From Alphaproteobacteria bacterium (GTDB lineage Bacteria; Pseudomonadota; Alphaproteobacteria; Bin95): 64,000 nucleotides of DNA. The stretch spans positions 1,116,001-1,180,000 of the forward strand of contig JACKII010000001.1 in assembly GCA_020638555.1 (NCBI GenBank), written 5' to 3'. The notes under the pieces were generated by a model, which searched no databases, was not told the DNA's origin, and saw only the letters and a list, made by a program, of their open reading frames with translations. Positions 7,856-17,265 of this stretch are shown in pieces (the first letter of the stretch is position 1; the number at the start of each line of letters is the position of its first letter). The position numbers and the translations under genes were made by a program.

Positions 7856-8995
7856 TCAGGCCGGCGCGAACACGTCCTCGTGCGCCTGGCCCTTGAGCAC
7901 CGGCTTCTGCGTCGGCCCCTTGAAGGCGGCGTCCCGTTGCAGCACCGGCATCACCTCGTTCGCGAACAGGCGCATGTTCAACTCCGCCTCGTGATGCGGC
8001 ATGCGGCCATAGGAGAAGTCGCAGACAATGTGGTCGGTGCCGGTCAGGCGCTGCAATTCGCCCACCTGTTGCAGGCAGTCGTCCGGCGTGCCGACGATCT
8101 GGATCGACACATAGAACTCGGTCATTTTCCGGCGCGCCTCGGGGTCCTTCATCTTGGCATAGGTCTTGGCGGTCTTGCCGTAGGACTCATAGCCTTTGAC
8201 GGTGGAAAGGTGCCCGTCGGAAAAATTGTAGTGGGCGTCGATGCTGTCCCATTTCGCGCCCAGATACTGAATCGCCCGCTCGTGCGCTTCTGCGCGGCTG
8301 GGGGCGCAGGAGACGTTGGTCAGGATCACCGGCGGGGTCGGCGTGTGGCCGACGCTGGTGGCGATGTCGCGATAGGTCTGGATGTCGGCCGCGGCCTTGT
8401 TCCATTCGTTCTGCATGATCACCATCATGCCGAAGCCGAGCTTGGCCATGATCTCCGCCGATTCCGGGCTGACGGAGGAGGCGTAGAACCGCGTCTCCGG
8501 CCGTGACATCGGCCGGGGCCGGATCGACGTTTTCGGGATTTTGTAGAACTCGCCGTCCCAGGAGAATTCCTCCTCGCGCAGCGCCGTGGTGACCAGTTGC
8601 GCCGCCTCGGCGAAACGGGGGCGGGCTTCCTCCATCGGGATGCGGAAGCCCTCGTATTCGCGCGTCGCGGCCCCCCGGCCGAAGCCGAACATGCAGCGCC
8701 CGCCGCAGAGCAGGTCGAGATAGGCGATCTGCTCCGCCACCCGGATCGGGTCGTACCAGGGCAGCACGATCACGCAGGTGCCGAGCGTGATGCGGCTGGT
8801 CTTGGCCGCGTAATAGCTGAGCAACTGCAACGGCGCCGGCGACATCGAATAGCCGGTGAAGTGGTGCTCCAGGCCGAACAGCGAGTCGAAGCCCAACGGT
8901 TCAGCCAGATCGGCCAGTTGCAGATGGTCCGAGAGCACGGCGGCATCTGGGCGACCGGGCTCGGCCAGGACGCTGATATCGGTTCCGACTTTCAT
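7856..8995 (-). CDS. LLM-class flavin-dependent oxidoreductase (luciferase-like monooxygenase)
   Basis: A 379-residue member of the bacterial luciferase superfamily, a TIM-barrel FMN- or F420-dependent oxidoreductase. Typical stretches are DSLFGLEHHFTGYSMSP (residues 37-53), RITLGTCVIVLPWYDPIRVAEQIA and GRCMFGFGRGAATREYEGF. The glycine-rich FGRG segment binds the flavin phosphate. Many such proteins oxidise organic compounds with a flavin reductase partner, but none is adjacent. The start at 8995 (MKVGTDIS) fits the first beta strand. It is upstream of the SDR gene in the same direction. Confidence 0.88.
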   Translation of the reverse strand: MKVGTDISVLAEPGRPDAAVLSDHLQLADLAEPLGFDSLFGLEHHFTGYSMSPAPLQLLSYYAAKTSRITLGTCVIVLPWYDPIRVAEQIAYLDLLCGGRCMFGFGRGAATREYEGFRIPMEEARPRFAEAAQLVTTALREEEFSWDGEFYKIPKTSIRPRPMSRPETRFYASSVSPESAEIMAKLGFGMMVIMQNEWNKAAADIQTYRDIATSVGHTPTPPVILTNVSCAPSRAEAHERAIQYLGAKWDSIDAHYNFSDGHLSTVKGYESYGKTAKTYAKMKDPEARRKMTEFYVSIQIVGTPDDCLQQVGELQRLTGTDHIVCDFSYGRMPHHEAELNMRLFANEVMPVLQRDAAFKGPTQKPVLKGQAHEDVFAPA

Positions 8996-9092
8996 GGGCT
9001 TGTCCTCCGGGGTATTCGACCTTTGGGCAATGCTACGCCCGGGAAAGCGGCGTGCCACTGCGTCGATAGCGCACCGGCGGTGGGGAGCCATC

Positions 9093-9341
9093 GCCCAAGA
9101 GCTTTCCCGGCCGGAACCGCCGCCAGGCGGGCCCGAGCCGGGACCTCCAGCCGGGGAGACCTCCGAGCGTTGGGGAAACGCCCGGCGGAGACAGAGCGGG
9201 CGGCCGCGGCACTCCCCGGTCGGAGATCCCGACTGGAGGAGATCCCGGCCGGCCGCTTCGCGCCCGCCGGGAAAGCGGGGCGATTGCCCAAGAGCTTTCC
9301 CGGACGGAACCGCCGCGAGGCGGGTTCGAGCCGGGACCTCC
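9093..9341. repeat. Pair of 56-base direct repeats with a GC-rich palindromic module between
   Basis: The 378-base gap upstream of the luciferase-like gene holds no gene. Copies at 9093-9148 and 9286-9341 begin gcccaagagctttcccgg and end gagccgggacctcc. They have the same length and only a few mismatches. Between them, 9236-9279 is a copy of the ggagatcccggcc ... gccgggaaagc module found at the window start and near 50850. These look like REP-type or miniature repeats. Confidence 0.75.
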
Positions 9342-9373
9342 CGCCAGGGCGCCCTGCGTGCGTCGGGGGAGAG

Positions 9374-10288
9374 CTATTCCTTCGGCGCGTTGCGGCGCGA
9401 ACGGACTTCGACGCCGCCCGCCTGCTCCTCCATATAGCGCACCAGATGGGTGAAGTCCTCGCCGGAGCCGCCTCGGTTCAGGGCATAGCTCCACCACTGG
9501 CGCACCGGCTGGCCGACCCACATGGGCACGCCCAGCGCCTCCGCCTCCTCGATGGCCAGCTTCACGTCCTTGTGCATCAGCTCGGTGCGGAAGCCGTAGT
9601 CGAAGGTGCGGGTCAGCACCGATTTCGGGAATTTGTCGCGCACGGCCGTGTTCATGCCGCTGCCGGCGCAGATCACGTCCACCATCACGTCCGGGTCGAG
9701 CCCGGCCTTGGCACCGACCACGAACGCCTCGGCGGTGGCGACCATGGCGGTGGCGGAGAGATAGTTGTTCAGCAGCTTCATCATCTGGCCGTGGCCGGCG
9801 GTCTCGCCGACGAAGAACGGCTTGCCGATGTGCGCCAGCGCCGGCTGGTAGCGCTGCCACAGCGCCTCCGGCCCCGCCACCATGACGGCGAGCGTGCCCT
9901 TCTCCGCACCGCCGACGCCGCCGGAGACCGGCGAGTCCATCTGGGCGATGCCGTGCCCGGCCAGGCCCTCGGCGATGGTCTGGGCCATGCGCGGGCCGGT
10001 GGTGGAAAGGTCGATGAAGGTCTTGACGCGGCTGCCCTCGGCCACGCCTCCCTCGCCGAGCGCGACGGCCTTGACCACGTCCGGCGTCGGCAGGCTGACC
10101 AGCACGCACTCCACCCGATCGGCCACGTCCTTGATCGAGGCCGCGGCTTCGGCGCCGGCCTCGACCAGGGCCTGCACCGCTTTCGGGTTCTGATCGAACA
10201 CCAGCAGCGGATAGCCGCCGCCCAGCAGGCGTTTGGCCATGGGCGCGCCCATGGCGCCCAAACCGATGAAACCGAGGCGCTCTGTCAT
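9374..10288 (-). CDS. NAD(P)-binding beta-hydroxyacid dehydrogenase (3-hydroxyisobutyrate dehydrogenase family)
   Basis: A 304-residue beta-hydroxyacid dehydrogenase. The Rossmann motif GLGAMGAPMAKRL is at residues 9-21, the substrate motif DSPVSGGVGGAEKG near 118-131 and the catalytic lysine in GQMMKLLNN near 170. The enzyme oxidises a 3-hydroxy acid such as 3-hydroxyisobutyrate, or reduces tartronate semialdehyde; sequence alone does not separate these. It is the last gene of the pgi-mutL direction, 103 bases after mutL, and a paralogue lies at 24628. The start at 10288 is set by MTERLGFIGLG. Confidence 0.88.
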   Translation of the reverse strand: MTERLGFIGLGAMGAPMAKRLLGGGYPLLVFDQNPKAVQALVEAGAEAAASIKDVADRVECVLVSLPTPDVVKAVALGEGGVAEGSRVKTFIDLSTTGPRMAQTIAEGLAGHGIAQMDSPVSGGVGGAEKGTLAVMVAGPEALWQRYQPALAHIGKPFFVGETAGHGQMMKLLNNYLSATAMVATAEAFVVGAKAGLDPDVMVDVICAGSGMNTAVRDKFPKSVLTRTFDYGFRTELMHKDVKLAIEEAEALGVPMWVGQPVRQWWSYALNRGGSGEDFTHLVRYMEEQAGGVEVRSRRNAPKE

Positions 10289-10391
10289 GATGCGGTGTCC
10301 TTGCACGCGGGAATTCGATGACGCTCGGCAGAGCATACAAAGGCGCCGGCCGCCTGACCATGCGGCGGGGCCATGCAGCGGGGAACACGGC

Positions 10392-12266
10392 TCAGCGCCG
10401 GGCGAACAGGCGCTCGATATCGGCGAGTTTCAGTTCCACATAGGTGGGCCGGCCGTGATTGCACTGGCCGGAATGCGGCGTCACCTCCATCTCGCGCAGC
10501 AGCGCATTCATCTCGGCCGCATTCAGGGAGCGCCCGGCGCGGACGCTGCCATGGCAGGCCATGGTGCCGCAGACCGCATCCAGCCGCTCGCGCAGGCCGT
10601 GGGTGGAATCCCAACTGGCCAGTTCGTCGGCCAGGTCGCGCAGCAGGGCGGCGCAGTCGGTGTGGCCGAGCAGGGCCGGCGTCTCGCGCACCACGACGGC
10701 GCCGTGGCCGAACGCCTCGATCACCAGGCCCAGCTCCGCCAGTTCGTGGCTGCGGTCGGCGAGCCGGTCGGCGGCGGCGGGCTCCATCTCCACCACTTCC
10801 GGCAGCAACAGGGCCTGCCGGGCGACGCCGCCCTGGGCCAGGGCCTTTTTCATCCGCTCCAGCACCAGACGCTCGTGCGCGGCATGCTGGTCGACGATGA
10901 CGACGCCGTCGCCGGTCTGCGCGACGATATAGGTGCCGTGCAACTGCGCGCGGGCGGCGCCCAGCGGAAACGCCTCGGCCTCTCCCGCCAGGGCATCGGC
11001 CAGGGCGTCGTCGCCCGCCTCCATGGCCGCCGGGCGCGCGTCCGGCGCGGCCAGCGGGCTGCCGGGCACCGGCTGCGGCGCCTGGAACGCGGCCGCCCGC
11101 TCCGCCACGGCGAGGGACGGGTGCTCGGCATAGGCGGGCCGGGCGAACAGGCTGGCGACCGGGGCCCGCCCCCCGCCACTCGCCGCCCCGCCACTTGCCA
11201 TCGCGCCACTTATCCCGCCGCCCGGCCGGAACGCGCCCAGCGCCGCGGTCGACACGGTGGCCGCGGCCCGATAGCCGGCGGCGTCCAGCGCCTGGCGCAC
11301 GCCCGCCACCAGCAGGCCGCGCACCATGCCGTTGTCGCGGAAGCGGACCTCCGCCTTGGCCGGATGCACGTTCACGTCCACGGCTTCCGGGTCGACCTCC
11401 AGAAACAGGGCGACGGCCGGATGGCGGCCGCGCGGGATCATATCTTCATAGCCGCCCTTCAGCGCCCCCAGCAGCAGCCGGTCGCGCACGGCCCGGCCGT
11501 TCACGAACAGATACTGGCTCGCCGTGGTGGCGCGGTGATAGGTGGGCAGGCCGATCAGGCCGGAGAGGCGCAGCCCCTCGCGCGCCGCGTCCACCGGCAC
11601 GGCATTGGCTCGGAAATCGCGGCCGAGCACGGCGGCGAGCCGGTCGGCGCGGGCGTCCGGCCCGGCGCAGGCGGGGAATTTCAGCACCTCGCGGGTCTCG
11701 TCGCGCAGGCTGAAGGCGACCGCCGGCGCGGCCATGGCGAGGCGGCGCAGATGGTCCTGCACCTGGCCGCTTTCGGCGCGCGCGGTCTTGAGGAATTTCA
11801 GCCGGGCAGGGGTGGCGAAGAACAGGTCGCGCACCTCCACCAGCGTGCCCCGGCCCTGGGCCACCGGCTGCGGCGCGCCCACGCGTCCACCCTCGACGGC
11901 GATGGTCCACGCCGCGTCGGCGTCGGCGGTGCGCGAGGCGATGGTCAGGCGCGCGACCGCGCCGATGGACGGCAGCGCCTCGCCCCGAAACCCCAGCGAG
12001 CGGATATGCACCAGGTCGCCGTCCGGCAGTTTCGAGGTGGCGTGCCGCTGCACCGCCAGTTCCAGGTCGCCGCGGCTCATGCCGCAACCGTCGTCGCGCA
12101 CGCTGACCAGCGCCTTGCCGCCGTCGCGGATCGCCACCTCGATGCGCGAGGCGCCGGCGTCGAGCGCGTTTTCCACCAGTTCCTTGACCACCGCCGACGG
12201 CCGCTCGATCACCTCGCCGGCGGCGATCCGGTTGACCAGGACTTCGGGCAGCAGCCGGATGGTCAT
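10392..12266 (-). CDS. mutL: DNA mismatch repair protein MutL
   Basis: A 624-residue MutL that couples mismatch recognition by MutS to strand incision. The N-terminal GHKL ATPase is complete: ELVENALDAGASRIEV, DDGCGM and GFRGEALPSIGA. A long alanine/glycine-rich linker (about residues 330-430) follows. The C-terminal domain has DQHAAHERLVLERM, the metal-dependent endonuclease motif, together with ACHGS, and a terminal QCNHGRPT segment. It is therefore a nicking-type MutL, as expected in bacteria without MutH. It follows pgi by only 10 bases, so they form one transcription unit. Confidence 0.97.
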   Translation of the reverse strand: MTIRLLPEVLVNRIAAGEVIERPSAVVKELVENALDAGASRIEVAIRDGGKALVSVRDDGCGMSRGDLELAVQRHATSKLPDGDLVHIRSLGFRGEALPSIGAVARLTIASRTADADAAWTIAVEGGRVGAPQPVAQGRGTLVEVRDLFFATPARLKFLKTARAESGQVQDHLRRLAMAAPAVAFSLRDETREVLKFPACAGPDARADRLAAVLGRDFRANAVPVDAAREGLRLSGLIGLPTYHRATTASQYLFVNGRAVRDRLLLGALKGGYEDMIPRGRHPAVALFLEVDPEAVDVNVHPAKAEVRFRDNGMVRGLLVAGVRQALDAAGYRAAATVSTAALGAFRPGGGISGAMASGGAASGGGRAPVASLFARPAYAEHPSLAVAERAAAFQAPQPVPGSPLAAPDARPAAMEAGDDALADALAGEAEAFPLGAARAQLHGTYIVAQTGDGVVIVDQHAAHERLVLERMKKALAQGGVARQALLLPEVVEMEPAAADRLADRSHELAELGLVIEAFGHGAVVVRETPALLGHTDCAALLRDLADELASWDSTHGLRERLDAVCGTMACHGSVRAGRSLNAAEMNALLREMEVTPHSGQCNHGRPTYVELKLADIERLFARR

Positions 12267-12276
12267 CCCGTCCCTC

Positions 12277-13578
12277 TCAGCGGCGCGGCGGCGTCGCGCT
12301 CAGATACTGGCGCGCCAGCACCTTGCCCTGCTCCACCGCCGGCTGGTCGAAGGGATCGATGTCCAGCATGCCGGCGGCGATGATGGTTTCCGCCATGAAA
12401 TGCATCATCACCGAGCCGATACCGGCCTCGTCGACCCGGTCCAGCGTCAGCACGCGGGTCGGACAGCCGTTCTGGACAAGGGTTTCCGCCGTCGCCCGCT
12501 GCATCGCATCCAGCAGATCGCCCATGGTGCGCCCGTCCAGATAGTCGAGCGCGCCCGTGTCGCCGGCCAGTGCCGTGCGCATGCGCCGGCCGGTGCCGCC
12601 CACCGGGGTCTGGATCAGCGTGAAGACCTTGTCGCGCGGCCCGCCCAGATAGAGTTGCAGCTGGCTGTGCTGGTCCACGGCGCCCACGGCCCGGACCGGC
12701 AGCGTGCCTTCCCCGCCCTTGCCGAGGGATTCCGCCCACAATTGCCGGTACCACAGGCCCAGATCGGCCAGCCGGTCGCCATAGGGCATCAGCACCGAAG
12801 TGCGCACGTCCCGGGTCTTGGCGAGCGCGCACTGCACCGCCGCCCCGATGGCGGGCGCGCAGCGGTCGCCGGTCAGCAGCTCGGCGATCACCGGCTCCGC
12901 GCCGCCGCGGATATTCGCCGGGTCCAGCCCCGCAATGGCAGCCGGCAGCAAGCCCACGACAGAGAGGGCCGAAAACCGCCCGCCCACCGCCGGATCGTGC
13001 GGCAGCGCCACCATGCCGTAATGCTGCGCCAGATGGCTCAGGGGCGACGGCCGGGGCTCGGTGATGACGGTGAAATGCTCGGCCGCGACGGCCTCGTCCT
13101 CGCCCTCCAGCAGGGCTTCCAGGCAGATCATCGCCTGGGCGAGCGTATCGGCGGTGCCGCCGGACTTGGAAATGACCAGGAAGTCGGTCCGGGCCAGGTC
13201 GAGCGAGCGGAACAGGTGGTCGAACGTGTGCGGGTCGACATTGTCGAGAAACACGATGCGGGGGGAATCGCCGCTGGGACCGAAGCCGGCATCGGCCAGG
13301 GCGTAAAGCGCCTGCCCGCCCAGGCTGGAGCCGCCCGTTCCCAGCACCACCACCGTGTCGGCGCGGCCGCGGTGGTATTCCGCCCGGTTTTCGATCATCG
13401 GAATGTCGTCGCGCCGTTCCGGCAATTGCACCAGCGGCATCGAGCCGTCGCGATGGCCGGTGCGCAGCCGCGCCAGCCCCGGCGCCGCCTTCTGCACCCA
13501 GGCCTGCAACGCCTCCTCCGACAAGCCAGCGGGGCCGATGGCCGCGGCCATGCAACCGTCGATGCTCTGCGTGTACAT
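12277..13578 (-). CDS. pgi: Glucose-6-phosphate isomerase
   Basis: A 433-residue phosphoglucose isomerase interconverting glucose 6-phosphate and fructose 6-phosphate. It shows VVLGTGGSSLGGQAL, FLDNVDPHTF, the phosphate-binding SKSGGT loop, and the later GAVDQHSQLQLYLGGP with the catalytic histidine region. This is the shorter alphaproteobacterial/archaeal-like bacterial form, not the 550-residue type. Start 13578 (MYTQSIDG) is preferred because GAGGA lies 10 bases upstream; in-frame methionines at 13599 and 13626 lack a good site. It is first gene of the pgi-mutL unit. Confidence 0.93.
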   Translation of the reverse strand: MYTQSIDGCMAAAIGPAGLSEEALQAWVQKAAPGLARLRTGHRDGSMPLVQLPERRDDIPMIENRAEYHRGRADTVVVLGTGGSSLGGQALYALADAGFGPSGDSPRIVFLDNVDPHTFDHLFRSLDLARTDFLVISKSGGTADTLAQAMICLEALLEGEDEAVAAEHFTVITEPRPSPLSHLAQHYGMVALPHDPAVGGRFSALSVVGLLPAAIAGLDPANIRGGAEPVIAELLTGDRCAPAIGAAVQCALAKTRDVRTSVLMPYGDRLADLGLWYRQLWAESLGKGGEGTLPVRAVGAVDQHSQLQLYLGGPRDKVFTLIQTPVGGTGRRMRTALAGDTGALDYLDGRTMGDLLDAMQRATAETLVQNGCPTRVLTLDRVDEAGIGSVMMHFMAETIIAAGMLDIDPFDQPAVEQGKVLARQYLSATPPRR

Positions 13579-14037
13579 GGGCGCGCTGTTCCTCGTCATC
13601 CGGGACGCCGACCCCCGGTCGGCCACTTACACCATAAAGATAGCAAGGATTCGCCGCCAGTCCGGTGGCACAGTTCAGCGCGGAAGCCCGGCTCGGCCCG
13701 AGGTCAGGCCCATCCCCAAAAGGCGTCCGGCCCACCCGAAAAAGAAGTGGCCGGGCGCTCATGGAGCGGCCCGGCCAAGTCAGAACAGGGAGGCTTAACG
13801 TCTGGGAGACGCGTCCGGATCGCGCCGCGAAACGCGGCGAAGATGACCGAACTAAGTTGTCAATCGACAACGCACGGGCATAGTTGCCGAAAACCGTGGT
13901 GAAATGCAGAGCAATTATCGCCTGCCAGCTATGCGATTGCTGCATGGCTAAGCAAAAGCGGTGTGGCCAGAACGCATTGCACGGCTAGAATACCGCAGAA
14001 ATGCCCAAAATTGCATACAATTCGAGAGGAAAAGCCG
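13579..14037. other. 459-base divergent intergenic region between pgi and the carboxyltransferase gene
   Basis: No gene is seen here. A GC-rich hairpin with one bulge lies at 13749-13776. The right half is more AT-rich than its surroundings and holds two candidate operators. One has gttgtc/gacaac arms with a 4-base loop (13856-13871). The other has agctatgc/gcatggct arms (13927-13949, one mismatch). Both lie 90-180 bases upstream of the carboxyltransferase start. No convincing sigma-70 promoter is visible. Confidence 0.5.
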
Positions 14038-15591
14038 ATGTCGTGGGAACCGGAACTTGAGGAACTGGCCCGTCGCGAGGCAATGGCCCGGGAAATGGGA
14101 GGGGCCGACAAGGTCAAGCGCCAGCACGACGGCGGCCGTCTGACCGTGCGCGAGCGGGTGGAGCAACTGGCGGATGCCGGCTCCTTCCACGAGATCGGCG
14201 CCATTGCCGGCAAGGCCGAGTACGACGCCAACAACGACCTGGTCAAGCTCACCCCCTCCAACTGCGTGTTCGGCCGGGCGAAGATGGCCGGCCGGCCGGT
14301 GGTAATTTGCGGCGACGATTTCACCGTGCGCGGCGGTTCGGCCGATGCCACCATCAAGGAAAAGCCCCAACTGGCCGAGAAAATGGCCAACGAGTTGCGC
14401 CTGCCCATCGTCCGCCTGATCGAGGGCTCCGGCGGCGGCGGTTCGGTGCGCACGATCGAGACCACGGGCCGGGCCAACCTGCCGGGCGGCCAGGGCTCGT
14501 CCAGCCGCTTCGACCTGATGGCGACCAACATGGCGACGGTGCCGGTCGTGGCGCTGGGCCTGGGCTCGGTAGCGGGCCTGGGGGCGGCGCGCATGGCGGC
14601 CAGCCATTTCTCGGTCATGACCAAGGACACCTCGGCCATGTTCGTCGCCGGGCCGCCGGTGGTCAAAGGCATCGGCCAGGACCTGACCAAGATGGAACTC
14701 GGCGGCTGGCGCATCCAGACCCGCGCCGGCGGCGTCGACAATGCGGTCAACACCGAGGCCGAGGCGTTCGAGGCGGCGCGACGCTTCCTCTCCTACCTGC
14801 CGAACTCGGTCTACGAGGCGCCGCCCAGGGCCGAGCCGGTGCCGGCCGCGGACCAGGAACCGCTGGCCGCCGCCATCCCCAAGGCCCGGCGCCAGGCCTA
14901 TCGCATGCGCCCGATCGTCGAACGGCTGGTCGATCCCGGCTCGTTCTTAGAGATCGCGCCGAATTTCGGCCGCTCGATCATCTGCGGCCTGGCCCGGATC
15001 GACGGCTGGCCGGTGGCGCTGATGGCGAGCGACCCCTATCACTATGGCGGTGCCTGGACCGCGGATGCCTGCCAGAAAATCATCCGCCATGTGGACCTGG
15101 CCGAGACCTTCCACCTGCCGGTGGTCTATCTGGCCGACTGCCCCGGCTTCCTGGTGGGCAAGGAGGCGGAGGAGACCGGCACCATCCGCCACGGCGTGCG
15201 CGCCATGGCGGCGGTCAACCAGTCGACCACGCCCTGGTGCGCCATCGTCGTGCGCAACGCCTTCGGCGTGGCCGGTGGCGCGCACGTGCCGGTGGGCCGC
15301 TACCACACCCGCTATGCCTGGCCGAGCGGCTTCTGGGGCTCGCTGCCGCTGGAAGGCGGCATCGAGGCCGCCTATCGCGCCGACTTGGACGCGGCGGACG
15401 ACCCGGCGGCGGAACTGGTGCGGATCGAGGACCGGCTGGAAAAGCTGCGCTCGCCCTTCCGCACCGCCGAACGGTTCTGGATCGAGGAGATCGTCGACCC
15501 GCGCAAGACCCGCGGCCTGCTGGAGGAGTTCGCCAACCTCGCCGCACCGCTGCGCGATCCGGGGCCGCGCCGCTTCGGCATCCGGCCCTGA
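14038..15591 (+). CDS. Acyl-CoA carboxylase carboxyltransferase (beta) subunit
   Basis: A 517-residue carboxyltransferase of the propionyl-/methylcrotonyl-CoA carboxylase beta family, with two crotonase-like halves that move CO2 from biotin to an acyl-CoA. The first oxyanion loop is IEGSGGGGSVRT (about residues 128-139). The second is FGVAGGAHV. The segment SYLPNSVYEAPPR marks the join between halves. Start 14038 has an excellent GAGAGGA site 7 bases upstream. It is monocistronic and convergent with the glutaryl-CoA dehydrogenase gene. There is no biotin carboxylase or biotin-carrier gene in the window, so the partner must be elsewhere, or the protein may act as a decarboxylase. Confidence 0.88.
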   Translation: MSWEPELEELARREAMAREMGGADKVKRQHDGGRLTVRERVEQLADAGSFHEIGAIAGKAEYDANNDLVKLTPSNCVFGRAKMAGRPVVICGDDFTVRGGSADATIKEKPQLAEKMANELRLPIVRLIEGSGGGGSVRTIETTGRANLPGGQGSSSRFDLMATNMATVPVVALGLGSVAGLGAARMAASHFSVMTKDTSAMFVAGPPVVKGIGQDLTKMELGGWRIQTRAGGVDNAVNTEAEAFEAARRFLSYLPNSVYEAPPRAEPVPAADQEPLAAAIPKARRQAYRMRPIVERLVDPGSFLEIAPNFGRSIICGLARIDGWPVALMASDPYHYGGAWTADACQKIIRHVDLAETFHLPVVYLADCPGFLVGKEAEETGTIRHGVRAMAAVNQSTTPWCAIVVRNAFGVAGGAHVPVGRYHTRYAWPSGFWGSLPLEGGIEAAYRADLDAADDPAAELVRIEDRLEKLRSPFRTAERFWIEEIVDPRKTRGLLEEFANLAAPLRDPGPRRFGIRP

Positions 15592-15671
15592 GGGCAAGGG
15601 GCGGCGACGGCCGCCGCCCCGTTCCGCACCTGGGGCGCTTTCGGTGCGGATTGAACCCCTCTCTTCCGCCC

Positions 15672-15772
15672 CATCTCCCGCGCAAGCGGGAGCCCATGCC
15701 TGAGAGCTTCTCACAAGGACGCGGGCTCTGTATTTGTCTCTCAGGCATGGGTCCCCGCCTCCGCGGGGACAG
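15672..15772. repeat. Long-arm inverted repeat with nested hairpins
   Basis: Arms of about 35 bases (15672-15706 and 15738-15772) are inverted copies with about five mismatches, sharing ctctcaggcatggg and its complement. Each arm contains its own hairpin (tcccgc/gcggga and tccccgc/gcgggga). The loop is about 31 bases. It lies between convergent genes (284-base gap) and resembles the paired palindromic units common in alphaproteobacterial genomes. It may terminate transcription from both sides. Confidence 0.8.
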
Positions 15773-15875
15773 GGAGGATGGGGTGGTGCGCCGGCGAAAA
15801 AACCGCTCCAGGGCCCATGCGGTTCGAATTGGGCCTGCGCCCCGCCCTTCACGCGGAAGGGGCGACGCAACCGCC

Positions 15876-17078
15876 CTAGCCGTAGAATGCCTGGAGGCCG
15901 GTGATGGCCCGGCCCAGGATCAGGGCGTGCACGTCGTGCGTGCCCTCATAGGTGTTCACGGCTTCCAGGTTCATCATGTGACGCACGACATTGTATTCGT
16001 CGTGAATGCCGTTGCCGCCATGCATGTCGCGGGCGACCCGGGCGATGTCCAGCGCCTTGCCGCAATTGTTGCGCTTGATCAGGCTGATCATCGCCGGCGC
16101 CGCCTGGCCCTGGTCCATCAGCCGGCCCACCTGCAACGAGCCTTGCAGACCGAGCGCGATTTCCGTCTCCATGTCCGCCAGCTTTTTCTGGATCAGCTGG
16201 TTGGCGGCCAGCGGCCGGCCGAAGGCCTTGCGGTTCAGCGTGTAGTCGCGGGCGGCGTGGAAACAGGTCTCGGCCGCGCCCATCGCGCCCCAGGAAATGC
16301 CATAGCGCGCCTTGTTTAGGCAGCCGAACGGGCCGCCCAGGCCACGGGCGTTCGGCATGTAGTTCGCATCGGGCACGAACACGTTGTCCATCACGATCTC
16401 GCCGGTCGGCGAGGCGCGCAGCGAGAACTTGCCCTCGATCTTCGGCGTCGACAGGCCCTCCATGCCGCGCTCGGCGATGAAGCCGCGAATGTCGTCGTTC
16501 TCGTCCTTGGCCCAGATCACGAACACGTCGGCGATGGGGCTCGACGTGATCCACATCTTGGCGCCGTTCAGCACATAGCCGCCGTCGACCTTCTTCGCCC
16601 GGGTCTTGAGCCCGCCGGCGTCGGAGCCGTGGTCCGGCTCGGTCAGGCCGAAGGCGCCGACGAACTCGCCGGAGGCGAGCTTGGGCAAAAAGCGCTCCTT
16701 CTGGTCCTCGGTGCCGTAGCTGTGGATCGGATACATCACCAGCGAGGACTGCACGCTCATGGCGCTGCGATAGGCGCTGTCGCAGCTTTCCACCGCGCGG
16801 GCGACCAGGCCGTACATGACGGCGCTGCCACCGGGGCAGCCATAGCCCTCCAGCGCGATGCCGAGGAAGCCGGCCTCGCCGAACTTGCGATAGATGGCGC
16901 GGTCGAAGGTCTGGTTGCGGTTCGCCTCCAGCACGCCCGGCAGCAATTCCTCGTCGGCGAAGCGCTTGGCCATGTCATAGGCCATGCGCTCGTCTTCGGA
17001 GAGCTGGCTGGACAGCAGCAACGGGTCGGCCCAATCGAACGAGGGCAGTTTCGAAGACTTGGCGGGGGATTGGGTCAT
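15876..17078 (-). CDS. gcdH: Glutaryl-CoA dehydrogenase
   Basis: A 400-residue FAD-dependent acyl-CoA dehydrogenase of the glutaryl-CoA type, which oxidises and decarboxylates glutaryl-CoA to crotonyl-CoA in lysine, tryptophan and aromatic breakdown. Supporting residues are SAYRSAMSVQSS (the arginine and serine that bind the distal carboxylate), FGLTEPDHGSDAGG, the GGNGI region and the catalytic glutamate in NTYEGTHDVHALILGRAITG. Start 17078 (MTQSPAKS) fits the family length; a GTG at 17132 would add 18 unconserved residues. It diverges from the livHMGF operon with two palindromes in the spacer, suggesting shared control. Confidence 0.92.
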   Translation of the reverse strand: MTQSPAKSSKLPSFDWADPLLLSSQLSEDERMAYDMAKRFADEELLPGVLEANRNQTFDRAIYRKFGEAGFLGIALEGYGCPGGSAVMYGLVARAVESCDSAYRSAMSVQSSLVMYPIHSYGTEDQKERFLPKLASGEFVGAFGLTEPDHGSDAGGLKTRAKKVDGGYVLNGAKMWITSSPIADVFVIWAKDENDDIRGFIAERGMEGLSTPKIEGKFSLRASPTGEIVMDNVFVPDANYMPNARGLGGPFGCLNKARYGISWGAMGAAETCFHAARDYTLNRKAFGRPLAANQLIQKKLADMETEIALGLQGSLQVGRLMDQGQAAPAMISLIKRNNCGKALDIARVARDMHGGNGIHDEYNVVRHMMNLEAVNTYEGTHDVHALILGRAITGLQAFYG

Positions 17079-17236
17079 CGGTCCGATGCTTTCTTTTGGG
17101 GTTGACGCCGTGTTTGCCGGTTTGCTGACCACACCCCGCCCCGGTCATGCAAGCCCTTTCCCCGTCGCACACGACCTTAGTCCTGGGAAACGGGCTTCGC
17201 GACAACAAAACATTGGGAAATGCCGCCAGAACCGCT

Positions 17237-17265
17237 AACACGTAATGTGTTCGACACAATGTGTC
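17237..17265. promoter_or_regulatory. Two adjacent palindromes, candidate operators between gcdH and liv operon
   Basis: Two perfect inverted repeats separated by one base: aacac/gtgtt around 5 bases (17237-17251) and gacac/gtgtc around 3 bases (17253-17265). They sit about 70 bases upstream of the livH start and 160 bases upstream of gcdH on the other strand. The paired ACAC/GTGT half-sites suit a dimeric repressor. No regulator gene is next to them. Confidence 0.45.
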
